Assembly (NCBI RefSeq): GCF_002374315.1
Contig: NZ_NWUX01000013.1
Location: forward strand, 1-64,000
DNA from: Vreelandella nigrificans
GTDB taxonomy: Bacteria; Pseudomonadota; Gammaproteobacteria; Pseudomonadales; Halomonadaceae
Length of the DNA stretch: 64,000 bases
Reading direction: 5' to 3'
This document shows positions 19,142-29,729 of this stretch, one piece after another; within the stretch, counting starts at the first letter, position 1; the number at the start of each line of letters is the position of its first letter. The translations under genes and the position numbers were made by a program. The notes beneath the pieces are model-generated. The model worked only from the letters and a program-made list of their open reading frames with translations, made no database searches and had not been told where the DNA came from.

Positions 19142-21895
19142 TCAGCGCTCCTGGTTTTTCAGCAAGAATATGGAAAGCCCCATTATCGTTGGCACCGCGA
19201 TCAACAGCGGTACGAACAGGGGGTAAAGATCGCCAAGATTCAGAGCTTTGCTAAACACACCACGGGTGATAGTGAGCATATAGGAAGTGGGATAGATGGT
19301 GCCGATGAAGCGTCCAGTCCCTTCCAGTGAGCTGACAGGGTCGATCATCCCTGAGAACTGAACTGCGGGAATCAACGTGCCGATCATGGCGAAAAACATC
19401 GCTGCAATCTGGCTACGGGTCAGGGTCGAGGCGAGCAGCCCCATACCTGTAGCGATAATACTGTAGATCACCACTGCTAGTAGTAGCGTCAGAAAACTGC
19501 CTGTAATGGGGACGCCGAATAGGGTGACAGAGAGTAGCGCCATTAGCAGGAAGTTAAGTACCGCAAGCGCAATATAGGGAAGCTGTTTGCCGATCAAGAA
19601 CTCGCTACGGGTTACCGGTGTGACGTAGAGATTGATAATTGACCCGAGCTCCTTTTCCCGCACCACAGCCAGTGCAGTCAGCATCGCAGGCAGCATCATC
19701 AATAGTAACGGAATCACTGCAGGGACCATTGCTGGCAGGCTCTGCACGTCGGGGTTGTAGCGAAAGCGTGTCTCTACACTGGCAGCGGCCGAGCCGCCTG
19801 GTGTTGTGGCCTGACCAGCCTGTTCAGCTAACCACTGTCGGTGGATGCCCTGCATGTAACCACGTATGGTCTCAGCACGCTGGGGCATCGCGCCGTCGAT
19901 CCAGGCACCGATTTCCACCTGGCTACCACGCTTCACATCACGACCAAAGCCGGGAGGGATTTCAATAGCTAGGGCGATGTCACCACTACGCATGCGCTGG
20001 TCCATATCGGTGTAGCCGGTCAATGGCGATTGCTCAATGAAGTAGCGGGAGCCTGACAGATTCAAAGCGTAACTATTGCTCAGAGTGGTCTGGTCACGGT
20101 CGAGGACGGCATAACTGAGATCCTCCACATCCAGACTGATGCCGTAGCCCATAACCAGCATCAGGATCAGCGAGCCGAGCAGAGCAAGTGTACCGCGCAC
20201 TGGGTCGCGGCGAAGCTCCAGTGCCTCTCGCCATGTGTAGCTCAGCAGTCGCTGGATACTGAAGGCGCGGTACTTGACGGCGCTATGGGGGACCGTCGTA
20301 GCCGAAGCTGAGGGCGTTTCGGTAACTTGGCCCTGCTCGTCGGCACCTGCTTCGGTGAGATAGCCGATGAAAGCTTCTTCCAGTGTCGACGCCCCGCGTT
20401 TTTCCACCAGTGCTGCAGGAGAGTCACTATCGAGCACTCGGCCAGCATGCATCATCGACATACGATCGCAACGCTCGGCTTCGTTCATGAAATGGGTAGA
20501 AATGAAAATGGTTACCCGGTCTCGTCGGGCCAGCTCGATCATGAGCCGCCAGAAATTGTCGCGTGCAATGGGATCGACCCCCGAAGTGGGTTCGTCCAGG
20601 ATCAGTAGTTCGGGCTTGTGGACCATTGCCACCGCCAGGGAAAGACGTTGACGGATACCCAGCGGCAAGCTTTCCGGTAGGCTGCTACGCACGCCCTGCA
20701 GAGTGAAGCGGCTGACCATCTCATCTACGCGAGCGGCGATCTCGGCTTCCGGCACTTGGAAGAGACGGGCATGCAATACCAGATTCTGCTCCACGGTCAG
20801 TTCGCCGTACAGCGAAAACGCCTGAGACATATAGCCTACGCGGCGACGGGTATCGATATCACGAGGATCGACCAGTTTGCCGAATAACCATGCTTGACCT
20901 TCACTGGCCGGAAGTAAGCCGGTGAGCATCTTCATGGTAGTTGACTTGCCACAACCGTTAGAGCCTAGGAAACCGAAAATTTCGCCGCGCCGGATGCGAA
21001 AACTCACGTGGTTGACGGCGATGAAGTCGCCAAAGCGCATGGTGAGGCCTTGTGCTTCGATGGCCACTTCATCGTCGTCCTGGGCTAGCGGCGGGATAGT
21101 TACAGGTGCATAGCCGTGTTTCTTTTCTTCCGGCAGTAAGGCGATAAATGCACTTTCCAGGGAGTCGCTATCGGTACGCTCTAGCAACTCCTTCGGTGTT
21201 CCGGTGGCAAGAAGAGCGCCATCATCCATAGCCACTAGCCAGTCGAAACGCTGGGCTTCATCCATGTAGGCGGTTGCTACCACCACGCTCATTTGTGGCC
21301 TCTGGCGGCGTATACGTGCGATTAGCTCCCAGAACTGAGCGCGAGCCAGTGGGTCGACGCCGGTGGTTGGCTCATCGAGGATCAGTAAATCCGGGTCATG
21401 GATTAGCGAGCAGCACAGGCCAAGTTTCTGCTTCATACCACCGGAAAGTTTACCAGCGGGACGGTCTAAGAACCCATGCAGCCCGGTACTACGGGTCAGG
21501 TCGTCAATGCGCCGCCGCCGCTCGCTATGCCCGTGGCCAAAAAGGCGGGCAAAGAACTGCAGGTTTTCCTCTACGGAAAGGGTCGGGTAAAGATTCTTTC
21601 CCAGCCCTTGAGGCATGTAGGCGATGCGTGGGCAGATGCTGTCGCGATGACGCTTGCATGACATATCGCCACCGAGTACTTCAAGGCATCCTTTCTGAAT
21701 GGCGCGAGCCCCGGCAACCAGCGCCAATAGACTTGATTTTCCGACTCCGTCCGGCCCTATCAAGCCGACCATACAGCCAGCTGGTATCTCCAGGTCGATA
21801 CCAGCAAGGGCGACTTGCTTGCCATAATGCAGCTGGATCCCTGCTAGCTTTACTACTGTTGGTAGAGCAGACGAAGAGAGAGGCACTTCGGTCAT
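19142..21895 (-). CDS. RbbA-like double ATPase fused to an ABC-2 permease
   Basis: A 917-residue protein. ABC domain 1 has Walker [10 protein letters not shown] (from residue 47), signature [11 protein letters not shown] and Walker [17 protein letters not shown] domain 2 (about residues 275-500) has [10 protein letters not shown] and [13 protein letters not shown], but its signature reads [10 protein letters not shown] instead of LSGGQ. An ABC-2 permease begins near residue 540 and carries [19 protein letters not shown]. This matches E. coli RbbA (YhiH). It overlaps the HlyD gene by 4 bp and is followed by a second permease. Probable role: ATP-driven efflux across the envelope with the neighbouring adaptor and outer-membrane factor. 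Confidence 0.9.
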   Translation of the reverse strand: MTEVPLSSSALPTVVKLAGIQLHYGKQVALAGIDLEIPAGCMVGLIGPDGVGKSSLLALVAGARAIQKGCLEVLGGDMSCKRHRDSICPRIAYMPQGLGKNLYPTLSVEENLQFFARLFGHGHSERRRRIDDLTRSTGLHGFLDRPAGKLSGGMKQKLGLCCSLIHDPDLLILDEPTTGVDPLARAQFWELIARIRRQRPQMSVVVATAYMDEAQRFDWLVAMDDGALLATGTPKELLERTDSDSLESAFIALLPEEKKHGYAPVTIPPLAQDDDEVAIEAQGLTMRFGDFIAVNHVSFRIRRGEIFGFLGSNGCGKSTTMKMLTGLLPASEGQAWLFGKLVDPRDIDTRRRVGYMSQAFSLYGELTVEQNLVLHARLFQVPEAEIAARVDEMVSRFTLQGVRSSLPESLPLGIRQRLSLAVAMVHKPELLILDEPTSGVDPIARDNFWRLMIELARRDRVTIFISTHFMNEAERCDRMSMMHAGRVLDSDSPAALVEKRGASTLEEAFIGYLTEAGADEQGQVTETPSASATTVPHSAVKYRAFSIQRLLSYTWREALELRRDPVRGTLALLGSLILMLVMGYGISLDVEDLSYAVLDRDQTTLSNSYALNLSGSRYFIEQSPLTGYTDMDQRMRSGDIALAIEIPPGFGRDVKRGSQVEIGAWIDGAMPQRAETIRGYMQGIHRQWLAEQAGQATTPGGSAAASVETRFRYNPDVQSLPAMVPAVIPLLLMMLPAMLTALAVVREKELGSIINLYVTPVTRSEFLIGKQLPYIALAVLNFLLMALLSVTLFGVPITGSFLTLLLAVVIYSIIATGMGLLASTLTRSQIAAMFFAMIGTLIPAVQFSGMIDPVSSLEGTGRFIGTIYPTSYMLTITRGVFSKALNLGDLYPLFVPLLIAVPTIMGLSIFLLKNQER

Positions 21896-22983
21896 TGCGG
21901 TACCCGAATGGTGAGCTCAGCGGGCCACTCTGCATCTGGGTCGAGCTTGACCCAAGCTTCGCCAGGTACGCCGGTCTTGACCTGTTCAAGGTGGCGCTGC
22001 AACAGGTCACGGTCGATTTGTGCCTTTACTCGAAACATCAGCTTTTGGCGTTCTGATGCTGTTTCCACTGTTTTGGGAGTGAACTGTGCCGTGCTGGCAA
22101 CAAACGAGATACGCGCTGGTATGACCAGGTCTGGTGCGGCATCTAGAATGATGCGTGCCTCACTGCCAAGGGCCACGCGACCCGCTTGCTCAGCAGGCAG
22201 GAAGAACGTCATGTGTACATCACTGAGGTCGACTAAGTTTAGTACTCGCCCTCCACTTGGGAGTACTTCGCCTGGCTGGGCAATGCGAAATTGCACGCGT
22301 CCTGCACGTGGTGCGATCAATTGGCTATCGGTGATGTCGGCGGCTATCCGCGCAATCGTGGCTTCGGCAGCGGTAACCGCCGAGTTGGCACCAGTTACCT
22401 GGGCGCGTGCCGCTTCTATAGCGGACTGTGCGGCATCAACCTGTGCATTGGCAGCGGCAACGGCAGCACGCGCGCTATTGACCCTAGCACGATCATCATC
22501 GAGCTCTTGGGCCGAGGCAGCACCTTCTCGCGATAGGGTTTCTGAGCGGGCCAGGCGGCGTTGAGCGGCGTCTAGCTCGCTCTCACGCTGGGTGACTACA
22601 GCCTTGGCGGCGAGGTGGTCGCTTTGGCGCAGGGCAACTTGCGCCTCGGCGCTGAGTACAGCATTGAGTGCCTGCTGATGGTGGGCTGCCGCCTCGTCAC
22701 GTTGCGCTTCCAGCACTTGGATCTGCATACGTGCCAAGGGCTGGCCAGCAGTGACAAACTCTCCTTCGTCGACCAGCACCGCGTCAACACGCCCAGGAAG
22801 CTTGGTGGCGATGTCAATTTCAGTGGCTTCAATGCGTCCATTGCCACTAGCAAAGCCTTCTCCCAAGCCTTCTTCACGCAGCTCGGTCCAGTAGTAATAG
22901 CCTCCGGCAGCGATAAGGAGTACCCCGGCGGCAAGGATCAGTTTCTTGAGCGGAAAATGCATATGGCTAGGCCCTAATGTCAT
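21892..22983 (-). CDS. HlyD-family periplasmic adaptor (YhiI-like)
   Basis: A 363-residue membrane fusion protein. A single N-terminal membrane anchor (about residues 13-28) is followed by a split biotinyl-lipoyl domain ([28 protein letters not shown]), a long alanine-rich coiled-coil hairpin (about residues 75-205) and a beta-barrel. It bridges the inner-membrane ABC complex and the outer-membrane factor. ATG 22983 overlaps the upstream stop; ATG 22962 is an alternative with AGGG upstream. Confidence 0.9.
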   Translation of the reverse strand: MTLGPSHMHFPLKKLILAAGVLLIAAGGYYYWTELREEGLGEGFASGNGRIEATEIDIATKLPGRVDAVLVDEGEFVTAGQPLARMQIQVLEAQRDEAAAHHQQALNAVLSAEAQVALRQSDHLAAKAVVTQRESELDAAQRRLARSETLSREGAASAQELDDDRARVNSARAAVAAANAQVDAAQSAIEAARAQVTGANSAVTAAEATIARIAADITDSQLIAPRAGRVQFRIAQPGEVLPSGGRVLNLVDLSDVHMTFFLPAEQAGRVALGSEARIILDAAPDLVIPARISFVASTAQFTPKTVETASERQKLMFRVKAQIDRDLLQRHLEQVKTGVPGEAWVKLDPDAEWPAELTIRVPQ

Positions 22984-24521
22984 TCAGCGTGAGATGGGGT
23001 GAGAGCTGATGTGCTCGTAACGGTGATTGGCCCGCCGCCTAAGGCGGTATATAAGGCCACCCTCGCTGACAGTAGCTGGCGGTGCCTCTCGACTCTCTGT
23101 TGTTCGGATGAAAGCAGGTCGCGTTGGGCATCCAGCACTTCTAGGTAGGGCACCGCGCCATTGTCATAGCGGAGTGCTGCCAAGCGTGCACGTTCACGTT
23201 GTACCGCGAGCATGGTATTGGAAATTTCCACTTGCTCAGCTAACCAATGGTTAGCTGCCAGGGCATCGGCAACATCACGAAAGGCCTGTTGAATGGCTTG
23301 CTCATACTCCACCACTGCTTGTTCACGGCGTAGCTCGGCCAGTGTCAGGCTGGCACGCCGACGTCCACTATCAAAAATAGGGAGCGACAGCGTGGGTGAG
23401 AAATTCCATGTTTGGCTTCCGGAGCTGAGCAGGCCGTCCAGGTCGGCGCTGGCCGTTCCAAGGCTGCCGGTGAGAGCTATACGCGGAAAGAAAGCTGCCC
23501 GTGCTGCTCCAATATTGGCATTGGCTGAGCGTAGGAGGTGCTCGGCCGCACGAATGTCCGGACGGCGAACCAGCAGCTCAGAAGGCAGCCCCGGAGCAAG
23601 CGGTGTCAGGCTCTCCACAGCGATTAAGTGGCTGTCATTCGGCGCCGTTTCGATCGGTGTGCCTACTAGTAATGCCAGAGCGTTCGCTTGCTGGGCACGC
23701 GCCTGCTCCAACTGCGCACCCAGCGCCTTCGCTTGCTGTAGCAGTATTTCAACCTGGGTGAGTTCCAGTGGTGATGTTGCTCCTACCTCTACACGTCGGG
23801 TAAATATCCGCAGTGACTCTTGCCGGCTATCGATTGTTCGACGTGCTAAGTCCAAGCGTTCGTCAAGTTCCTGGAGGCGAAAATAGCCATCCGCGACCTG
23901 GGCGATAAGGCTGAGCTCGGTTGCGTGACGTGCCTCGTCGGTAGCTAGGTATTGTTCCAGGGCCGCTTCATTAAGACTGCGTATCCGCCCCCAGAAATCT
24001 AGTTCCCAGGTGCTGAAGCCGACACCGGCCTGGAACTGGTTGCCAGTCCGTGCTTGGCCGCTGGGGCTCAGGTCGGCGGGTACGCGTGAACGTTCACCGA
24101 AGGCTTCTGCGCCGAGGGTAGGCAATAGGTCGGCTCGTTGAATGCCGTAGGTGGCACGTGCTTGTTCGACACGCAGCAGAGCGCTGCGGAGGTCGTGATT
24201 GGTGGTAAGCGCTTGGTCGATCAACGTTTGTAATCTGATGTCAGTAAAGTAGCTACGCCAAGCGATGTCAGCTGTTGTTGTTGGTACTGTGGTGGCCTCA
24301 CTCGGATAGGCTTTAGGCAGCGCCAGGTCTGGTGTGGAATGGGGAGGAGCCAGTGAGGCGCAACCAGAGAGGCCTAGGGCTAGTAGTGCTACCGTAAGAA
24401 GCGCTGATTTACTTCTCCCTGTGGGAACGTGCCGATCTCTTAATTGAGCAAACGCAGGTAAAAAGGCGAGCGTATTGAGCATCAGGTTGGCCATATCGAG
24501 TACAAGGGGGATCGGAACCAT
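22980..24521 (-). CDS. Outer-membrane efflux lipoprotein (NodT/TolC family)
   Basis: An outer-membrane factor of about 513 residues with the family repeat of two OEP domains (WRSYFTDIRLQTLIDQALTTN at the start; SGRRRASLTLAELRREQA in the second half). A lipobox LGLSGC follows a hydrophobic stretch, so the mature protein should be acylated at that Cys. The start is uncertain: about 50 residues precede the Cys, longer than usual, and no ATG has a clear ribosome site. ATG 24521 is used here; 24479 and TTG 24536 are alternatives. It heads the exporter operon. Confidence 0.85.
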   Translation of the reverse strand: MVPIPLVLDMANLMLNTLAFLPAFAQLRDRHVPTGRSKSALLTVALLALGLSGCASLAPPHSTPDLALPKAYPSEATTVPTTTADIAWRSYFTDIRLQTLIDQALTTNHDLRSALLRVEQARATYGIQRADLLPTLGAEAFGERSRVPADLSPSGQARTGNQFQAGVGFSTWELDFWGRIRSLNEAALEQYLATDEARHATELSLIAQVADGYFRLQELDERLDLARRTIDSRQESLRIFTRRVEVGATSPLELTQVEILLQQAKALGAQLEQARAQQANALALLVGTPIETAPNDSHLIAVESLTPLAPGLPSELLVRRPDIRAAEHLLRSANANIGAARAAFFPRIALTGSLGTASADLDGLLSSGSQTWNFSPTLSLPIFDSGRRRASLTLAELRREQAVVEYEQAIQQAFRDVADALAANHWLAEQVEISNTMLAVQRERARLAALRYDNGAVPYLEVLDAQRDLLSSEQQRVERHRQLLSARVALYTALGGGPITVTSTSALTPSHAE

Positions 24522-24830
24522 GTCGAGTCGATACAATTTGGGGGTCCGAGCCTAGGGAGTAGGCGAGTATGGCATTGTTCATCTTAGCGTTTATTGATGT
24601 AAGACAGGATAGCTAACGACTAGTTGGCGATTACCAATACCGGCCCCTTATCAGTGAGTTGTAAGTGCGTTTCTTGCTATCACCGATTACGCTGGTGGTA
24701 AGTAGCGAAAAAGCCTGGCGAAACCTACCTAACAGGTGTAGATTCGCCGCCCGATTCTACGGTTGGAGTTATCTCTAACCATATATAGTCCCTTAGGTGG
24801 GGCTTTTATTCTGCGAGGCAAGAGAGCGAT
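24522..24830. other. Divergent intergenic region, exporter versus MFS gene
   Basis: About 309 bp without a gene. It must hold promoters for the exporter operon (minus) and the MFS gene (plus). The clearest structure is an 8-bp inverted repeat with one mismatch, GGTTGGAG at 24761-24768 and CTCTAACC at 24773-24780, 50 bp before the MFS start. It could be an operator or leader hairpin. I see nothing else. Confidence 0.4.
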
Positions 24831-26204
24831 ATGTCGCGGCAACTTCTAGCCATGGCGCTAGCACCCCTTTTAGGGCTGTTTATTCTTGGGATTGGCAATG
24901 GCTTTCTTGCTACCTTGATTACTGTGCGGCTCGACGCTGCAGGCGAGTCTGCCACGGTAATCGGGATTGTCTCGTCAGCCTATTTCATTGGCTTGGCTCT
25001 GGGTGCCATGTTCAATGACCGCTTGCTACTACGCATTGGCCATATCCGAGCCTACGGCAGCTTTGCTTCTCTTGTGGCGGTCACCGTGTTGTTGCAGGGG
25101 CTTTTCTTTGATCCATGGGCTTGGTTTGCCCTGCGTCTAATAGGTGGCTGGGCCACTGTGGGTGTCTACCTGGTCATTGAAAGCTGGTTGCTTACCTCGG
25201 GGGATCAAAAAGTGCGTGGCCGTCTGCTGGCGCTGTATATGATTTCGCTCTACGCCGCAGGTGTGGTGGGACAGCTGTTGCTGGGGGTGACAAGTGCCAT
25301 GGGGGACACCGCCCCCTTTATGGTGATTGGCTTGCTAGCCTCTTTATCTGTGCTGCCCATGGCGATGATTCCGCGTGTTTCGCCACTGATCGAACATGCT
25401 GAGCCGCTGCCGCCCCTCCGCCTGATTACTATGACGCCCACTGGCGTAATGGGAAGCTTAGGTTCGGGCATGGTCGTAGCGGCGGCCTATACGTTGTTGC
25501 CGCTTTACTTACAACGCAATGGCATGAGCGTTAACCAGGTAGGCCAAATGATGGCAGTGGTCATTTTGGGCGCCATGTTGTTGCAGTACCCAATTGGACG
25601 TTGGTCAGACCGCCACGATCGTCAGATGGTGTTGATCGGTATCAGCGCTTTTTGTGTGGTGATTTCAGCCGCTATGCTGTGGCTGCCGCTTACGACGCCA
25701 TTGCTGGCGGCATTGTTGTTTTTGCTCGGCGGTGGGGTGTTTGCGCTGTACCCAGTGGCAGTGAGTCATGCGGCTGACCGTGCGCCGGCAGGCGCACTGG
25801 TGCGTATGAGCCAGGGGCTTTTATTGATTAACTCCATCGGCGCAACCATCAGCCCGCTAATGATCTCTCCGGTGATGACCGCCATGGGCGATGCAGGGCT
25901 GTTTTGGGCGTTTGGCTCGCTTAGCTTGTTTTTCTTACTGTTTTTCAGCTGGCGTCGTAGTGTCCGTCCTGCTCCGGTGCCGGTGGCGCCTTTTACACCG
26001 ACCACGCCCATGTCAAATGCGGGTGCTGAGCTGGTGGTCACTGAGGAATTGATGCAGGGGGCTCTTGAACACGAACACTTAGAAGACCTTTCGGACGTTG
26101 TGCCTGAGGTAGATGTCGCTGAACCAGTTGTTGGGCCTCCTGCTGAAGATGAAACCCATATTGCATACTACGATGACGTTGAACAGGTGGGAGTGCGCAA
26201 ATAA
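24831..26204 (+). CDS. MFS transporter, YcaD-like
   Basis: A 457-residue major facilitator with 12 predicted membrane segments in about the first 385 residues (LAPLLGLFILGIGNGFLATLI and SAYFIGLALGAMFNDRLL are typical of the YcaD branch), including the loop-2 motif GAMFNDRLLLRIG. A C-terminal cytosolic tail of about 65 residues is Glu/Asp/Val-rich. The substrate is unknown. It is divergent from the exporter operon, so the two could share a regulatory site, but no regulator gene is adjacent. Confidence 0.85.
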   Translation: MSRQLLAMALAPLLGLFILGIGNGFLATLITVRLDAAGESATVIGIVSSAYFIGLALGAMFNDRLLLRIGHIRAYGSFASLVAVTVLLQGLFFDPWAWFALRLIGGWATVGVYLVIESWLLTSGDQKVRGRLLALYMISLYAAGVVGQLLLGVTSAMGDTAPFMVIGLLASLSVLPMAMIPRVSPLIEHAEPLPPLRLITMTPTGVMGSLGSGMVVAAAYTLLPLYLQRNGMSVNQVGQMMAVVILGAMLLQYPIGRWSDRHDRQMVLIGISAFCVVISAAMLWLPLTTPLLAALLFLLGGGVFALYPVAVSHAADRAPAGALVRMSQGLLLINSIGATISPLMISPVMTAMGDAGLFWAFGSLSLFFLLFFSWRRSVRPAPVPVAPFTPTTPMSNAGAELVVTEELMQGALEHEHLEDLSDVVPEVDVAEPVVGPPAEDETHIAYYDDVEQVGVRK

Positions 26205-26255
26205 ATAGCGGAGATTATTTGCCTAGGTGAGACCTTGGGCTAATGGCGTGATAAA

Positions 26256-26270
26256 AGTAGTGAAACTACT
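26256..26270. promoter_or_regulatory. Inverted repeat upstream of the acyl-CoA dehydrogenase
   Basis: AGTAGT, GAA, ACTACT: perfect 6-bp arms with a 3-nt centre, 59 bp before the dehydrogenase start. It could be an operator or a weak end for the MFS transcript; there is no immediate T run. Confidence 0.3.
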
Positions 26271-26329
26271 ATTCCATGTAGTGTTTTTGCTAATAGTCTA
26301 TTATCACCGTCTTTGCCTGAGGTTTTGCC

Positions 26330-28120
26330 ATGAATTATTATGCTGCGCCGGTACGCGACCTACGCTTTGTACTTGAAGAGATGCTGGCGCATCGCTCGCT
26401 TGCGCTGCCTGGCTTTGAAGAGGCCTCCCCTGATCTTGTCGAGGCGGTGTTGGAAGAGGCGGCAAAACTCGCCAGCGATGTGTGGGGGCCACTGAATAGC
26501 GTTGGTGATCAGTTAGGAGCTAAACGCCATACAGATGGCAGCGTGACCACGCCAGAAGGGTTTGCTGCGGCCTATCATGCCTACGTAGAAGGCGGTTGGA
26601 ACGGCATTGGTGTCTCTGAGGCGCTGGGAGGCCAAAACCTACCTGAAGTGGTAGCAAGTTCCGTTCAGGAAATGCTCCATGGAGCCAATATGGCGCTGGG
26701 CCTTTGCCCAATGCTCACTGCGGGGGCTATTGAAGCCTTGGCTCATCATGGCAGTGAAGCACTAAAAACGGTCTATCTCCCCAAGTTAGTCGAAGGTACC
26801 TGGACGGGTACCATGAACCTGACCGAATCCCAGGCAGGGTCAGATTTATCTAAAGTTCGCACTAAGGCCGTTCCTGAAGGTGACCACTACCGTATCAGCG
26901 GCCAAAAAATCTATATCACCTGGGGTGAGCACGACGCGGCTGAAAACATTATCCACCTGGTACTGGCGCGTAAGCCTGATGCACCTGAGGGTAATAAAGG
27001 TATTTCACTCTTCTTGGTTCCCAAGTTTCTGGTTAACGAGGATGGCTCCCTTGGTGAGCGTAACGACGTTACCTGCGCATCTATCGAGCACAAGCTTGGC
27101 ATTCATGGCTCACCTACCTGCACCTTAAACTTTGGTGAAAACGATGGTGCCATTGGCTACCTCGTGGGCGAAGAGGGGCGTGGGCTAAATCATATGTTCA
27201 CGATGATGAACGAAGCACGCCACAAGGTCGGTATTCAAGGTATCGGTGTCGCTGAACGTGCCTGCCAGCATGCATTTGCCTATGCCCAGGAGCGTACACA
27301 GGGCCGCTCGCCTAAGTCACGCGGTGGTAGTGAGTGCGCGATTCGTGATCACTTAGATGTGCGTCGCATGTTGCTCTCCATGCGCGCCCGCACCGATGCA
27401 CTACGTGCCTTGGCGCTTTACTGTGCAGGCCAGCTAGACCTTGCCCGCCACGGCGAAAACGAAGCCGAACGCCAAACTGCCCAGGCCTGTGCCGATGTGC
27501 TGATCCCGATTGTGAAGAGCTTTTCGACCGACCAAGCGGTGGATATTGCTTCGATGGGGGTGCAGGTGCATGGAGGGATGGGGTATGTGGAAGAAACTGG
27601 CGCCGCCCAGCTATTGCGCGATGCCAGAATTGCGCCCATTTACGAAGGCACTAACGGCATTCAGGCGCTCGATTTAGCGGGTCGTAAGCTGCAACGCGAC
27701 GGTGGCGCAGCGCTGTCAGCGCTGATAGAAGACGTGCTACAGACAGCGGACTTACTACGTGCTGCACCATCCTTAGTTGCGTTGGGTAACACACTAGCGG
27801 CAGGTGCCGACGACCTGCGTGCAGCGATGGCAATTGTGCTTGAGCAGGGTAGTGACCCCGAAAGTGGCCCCGATGCCGTGCAAGCCTATGCCACTCCTTT
27901 CCTTAATCTAGCAGGCCACGTGCTATGTGCTTGGCAAATGGGGCTGGCTGCTCTTAAAGCCAGCAAAGCGATTGAAGATGGCAACGATGAGCCGTTCTAT
28001 GCCACCAAGCTGTGCAGCGCTAACTTCGCCATCAGCCAGTGGCTACCGGTAGGTCGCGCCCAGCGTGCGGTCATTGAGGCAGGTATGCAGTGCCTGAGTG
28101 ACTTCGACACAACTGTATAG
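26330..28120 (+). CDS. Acyl-CoA dehydrogenase, long DmdC-like type
   Basis: A 596-residue flavoprotein, longer than the ~380-residue short-chain enzymes because of extra N- and C-terminal segments. Core motifs are MNLTESQAGSDLS, YRISGQKIYITWGEH and the region with the catalytic Glu, IYEGTNGIQALDL. This architecture is shared by 3-methylmercaptopropionyl-CoA dehydrogenase (DmdC) and related acyl-CoA dehydrogenases. It introduces the 2,3 double bond into an acyl-CoA. The synthetase downstream is also of a DmdB-like type, but the true substrate (short- or medium-chain acyl-CoA, or methylthiopropionyl-CoA) cannot be told here. A strong hairpin follows the gene. Confidence 0.88.
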   Translation: MNYYAAPVRDLRFVLEEMLAHRSLALPGFEEASPDLVEAVLEEAAKLASDVWGPLNSVGDQLGAKRHTDGSVTTPEGFAAAYHAYVEGGWNGIGVSEALGGQNLPEVVASSVQEMLHGANMALGLCPMLTAGAIEALAHHGSEALKTVYLPKLVEGTWTGTMNLTESQAGSDLSKVRTKAVPEGDHYRISGQKIYITWGEHDAAENIIHLVLARKPDAPEGNKGISLFLVPKFLVNEDGSLGERNDVTCASIEHKLGIHGSPTCTLNFGENDGAIGYLVGEEGRGLNHMFTMMNEARHKVGIQGIGVAERACQHAFAYAQERTQGRSPKSRGGSECAIRDHLDVRRMLLSMRARTDALRALALYCAGQLDLARHGENEAERQTAQACADVLIPIVKSFSTDQAVDIASMGVQVHGGMGYVEETGAAQLLRDARIAPIYEGTNGIQALDLAGRKLQRDGGAALSALIEDVLQTADLLRAAPSLVALGNTLAAGADDLRAAMAIVLEQGSDPESGPDAVQAYATPFLNLAGHVLCAWQMGLAALKASKAIEDGNDEPFYATKLCSANFAISQWLPVGRAQRAVIEAGMQCLSDFDTTV

Positions 28121-28159
28121 CCGTATATCAGCAAATTACTACTCCCTAACGCCCTCTAT

Positions 28160-28183
28160 CCGCCGACCTTAAAAGGTCGGCGG
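28160..28183 (+). terminator. Hairpin after the acyl-CoA dehydrogenase
   Basis: Perfect inverted repeat, CCGCCGACCTT at 28160-28170 and AAGGTCGGCGG at 28173-28183. The T run after it is weak (CTTACGTT). It separates the dehydrogenase from the permease-synthetase unit. Confidence 0.6.
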
Positions 28184-28201
28184 CTTACGTTAATACATAA
28201 T

Positions 28202-28215
28202 GAAACGGTCGTTTA
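28202..28215. promoter_or_regulatory. PsrA-like fatty-acid operator candidate
   Basis: GAAAC, GGTC, GTTTA resembles the PsrA consensus known from pseudomonads (GAAAC-N4-GTTTC type), which controls beta-oxidation genes in response to long-chain acyl-CoA. It lies 92 bp upstream of the permease-acyl-CoA synthetase operon. One base of the right arm departs from the consensus. No psrA gene is in the window. Confidence 0.4.
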
Positions 28216-28306
28216 AAAGCGCGCCGACAGGGTAAGTGTGTCATTGAGGGCACGAATTCAGTGGGGAAAAACAAATTAACAATGGCTCAAACCCAAGGAG
28301 TATTTC

Positions 28307-29680
28307 ATGCAGTTAAAGCATCGGCAACACGGTGAAGAGCAGCCCTACTGGCCTGCGGGGCCGTTTAAAATTCGTCTCCCGCTTATCCATTACCGCTGGG
28401 AAATGGCGGAGATGATTCAAGGGCTGATTATGTTTGTAGTCAGCCTGGCAATGATTCCCCTTTTAGAGCAGTACCTGGGCCTTCCCTACGATGTCGCTCT
28501 GGCGTATGTGGTGGTATGCGGCATCGGGTTTATGCTTCCTGCACTGTTAGGCGTGCCAATGGTGCCTGGCTGGATCACTCCGGCAGTGCCTGTGGTCTTG
28601 GCATTCCTAGGTGATTTTGAGCCGGGGCCTGAAGCGATTCAGGCACTCTTCGCACTTCAGTTCTTGGTCTTTTTAATTTTCTTAATCTTAGGGGTGACGG
28701 GATTGGGCCGCAAGCTGGTCCATTTGGTACCCAACTCGCTTCAGGCCGGCATCATTATTGGGGCGGGCATTGCGGCGATTACCGGTGAAATACAGCAAGG
28801 GGGGCGCTTGGCTGAGACCCCAATCTCATTAATTGCCGGTATGTTAATCGCTATATTTATGTTGTTTTCGCTGGCCTTTAAACGCTGGGTAGAAGATCAC
28901 TCTATCATGCGCAAAATAGCCAACTACGGCATGGTGCCGGGGATGATTATTGCGATCCTGGTGGCTTGGGCCATTGGCGAGTATCCACGTCCTACTATCG
29001 AGTGGGGGATTACCCAGCCGAACTTTACCGAGATGTGGAACTACTTACCCTTCACGGTTGGCTTCCCAGGTGTTGATGTCTTCATATTGGCAGTACCTAC
29101 CGCGATCATTGCTTACGTCATCGCGTTTGGCGATATTGTCGTGGGCCGCACCTTGATGTCCCGTGTTGACCATATTCGCACTGATGAAAAAATCGACTAC
29201 AGCACCGACCGTATCCACCATGTCACGGCTATTCGTAATGGCATGCATGCCTTCTTTGCACCTTATCCTGGCTTAGCAGGCCCCATCTGGACTGCTGTTA
29301 CAGCCACCATGGCCGAGCGCTATAAAAATGGCCGTAATGCCATGGAGTCTATCTATAGCGGCGGTGGCACTTTCTGGATTACGGGTTTCATTGCGCTATT
29401 TACGTTGCCGTTAGTCAGCATGTTTCAGCCAGTGCTGCCTATTGCCCTTTCGCTTACTCTGCTACTCACGGGCTATATTTGCTTAATGGTAGGGATTGAG
29501 CAGACTAAAACCACTGCTGAGCGCGGCGTGGCGGGCACAATGGCCGTTGTGTTGGCTGTTTATGGCGCAGGCTGGGGGTTAGCGACAGGCGTAGTGTTGT
29601 ACATGCTCGTCCAAAAGAAAAACTTATTTGGGCGTGAGACCAAGGCTGAGAAAGAAACTGAAGAACACGATCAGCGCTAA
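28307..29680 (+). CDS. NCS2/xanthine-uracil permease-like membrane transporter
   Basis: A 457-residue integral membrane protein with about 12 hydrophobic segments. It looks like a distant member of the nucleobase-ascorbate (solute carrier 23) group, from features such as GAGIAAITGEIQQGG and AFGDIVVGRTLMSR. A charged C-terminal tail is rich in Glu and Lys. AAGGAG precedes the ATG. Being directly upstream of an acyl-CoA synthetase, it probably imports the carboxylic acid that the synthetase activates, rather than a nucleobase; this is inferred from context only. Confidence 0.75.
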   Translation: MQLKHRQHGEEQPYWPAGPFKIRLPLIHYRWEMAEMIQGLIMFVVSLAMIPLLEQYLGLPYDVALAYVVVCGIGFMLPALLGVPMVPGWITPAVPVVLAFLGDFEPGPEAIQALFALQFLVFLIFLILGVTGLGRKLVHLVPNSLQAGIIIGAGIAAITGEIQQGGRLAETPISLIAGMLIAIFMLFSLAFKRWVEDHSIMRKIANYGMVPGMIIAILVAWAIGEYPRPTIEWGITQPNFTEMWNYLPFTVGFPGVDVFILAVPTAIIAYVIAFGDIVVGRTLMSRVDHIRTDEKIDYSTDRIHHVTAIRNGMHAFFAPYPGLAGPIWTAVTATMAERYKNGRNAMESIYSGGGTFWITGFIALFTLPLVSMFQPVLPIALSLTLLLTGYICLMVGIEQTKTTAERGVAGTMAVVLAVYGAGWGLATGVVLYMLVQKKNLFGRETKAEKETEEHDQR

Positions 29681-29729
29681 ATTATAAAAAACGCATCACG
29701 TACTTAACCGTTAATACACAAGGTGATTT

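Noticed and set aside
21274..22056. 260-residue plus-strand open frame
   Set aside because: It is antisense to the RbbA-like and HlyD genes, which have clear family motifs.
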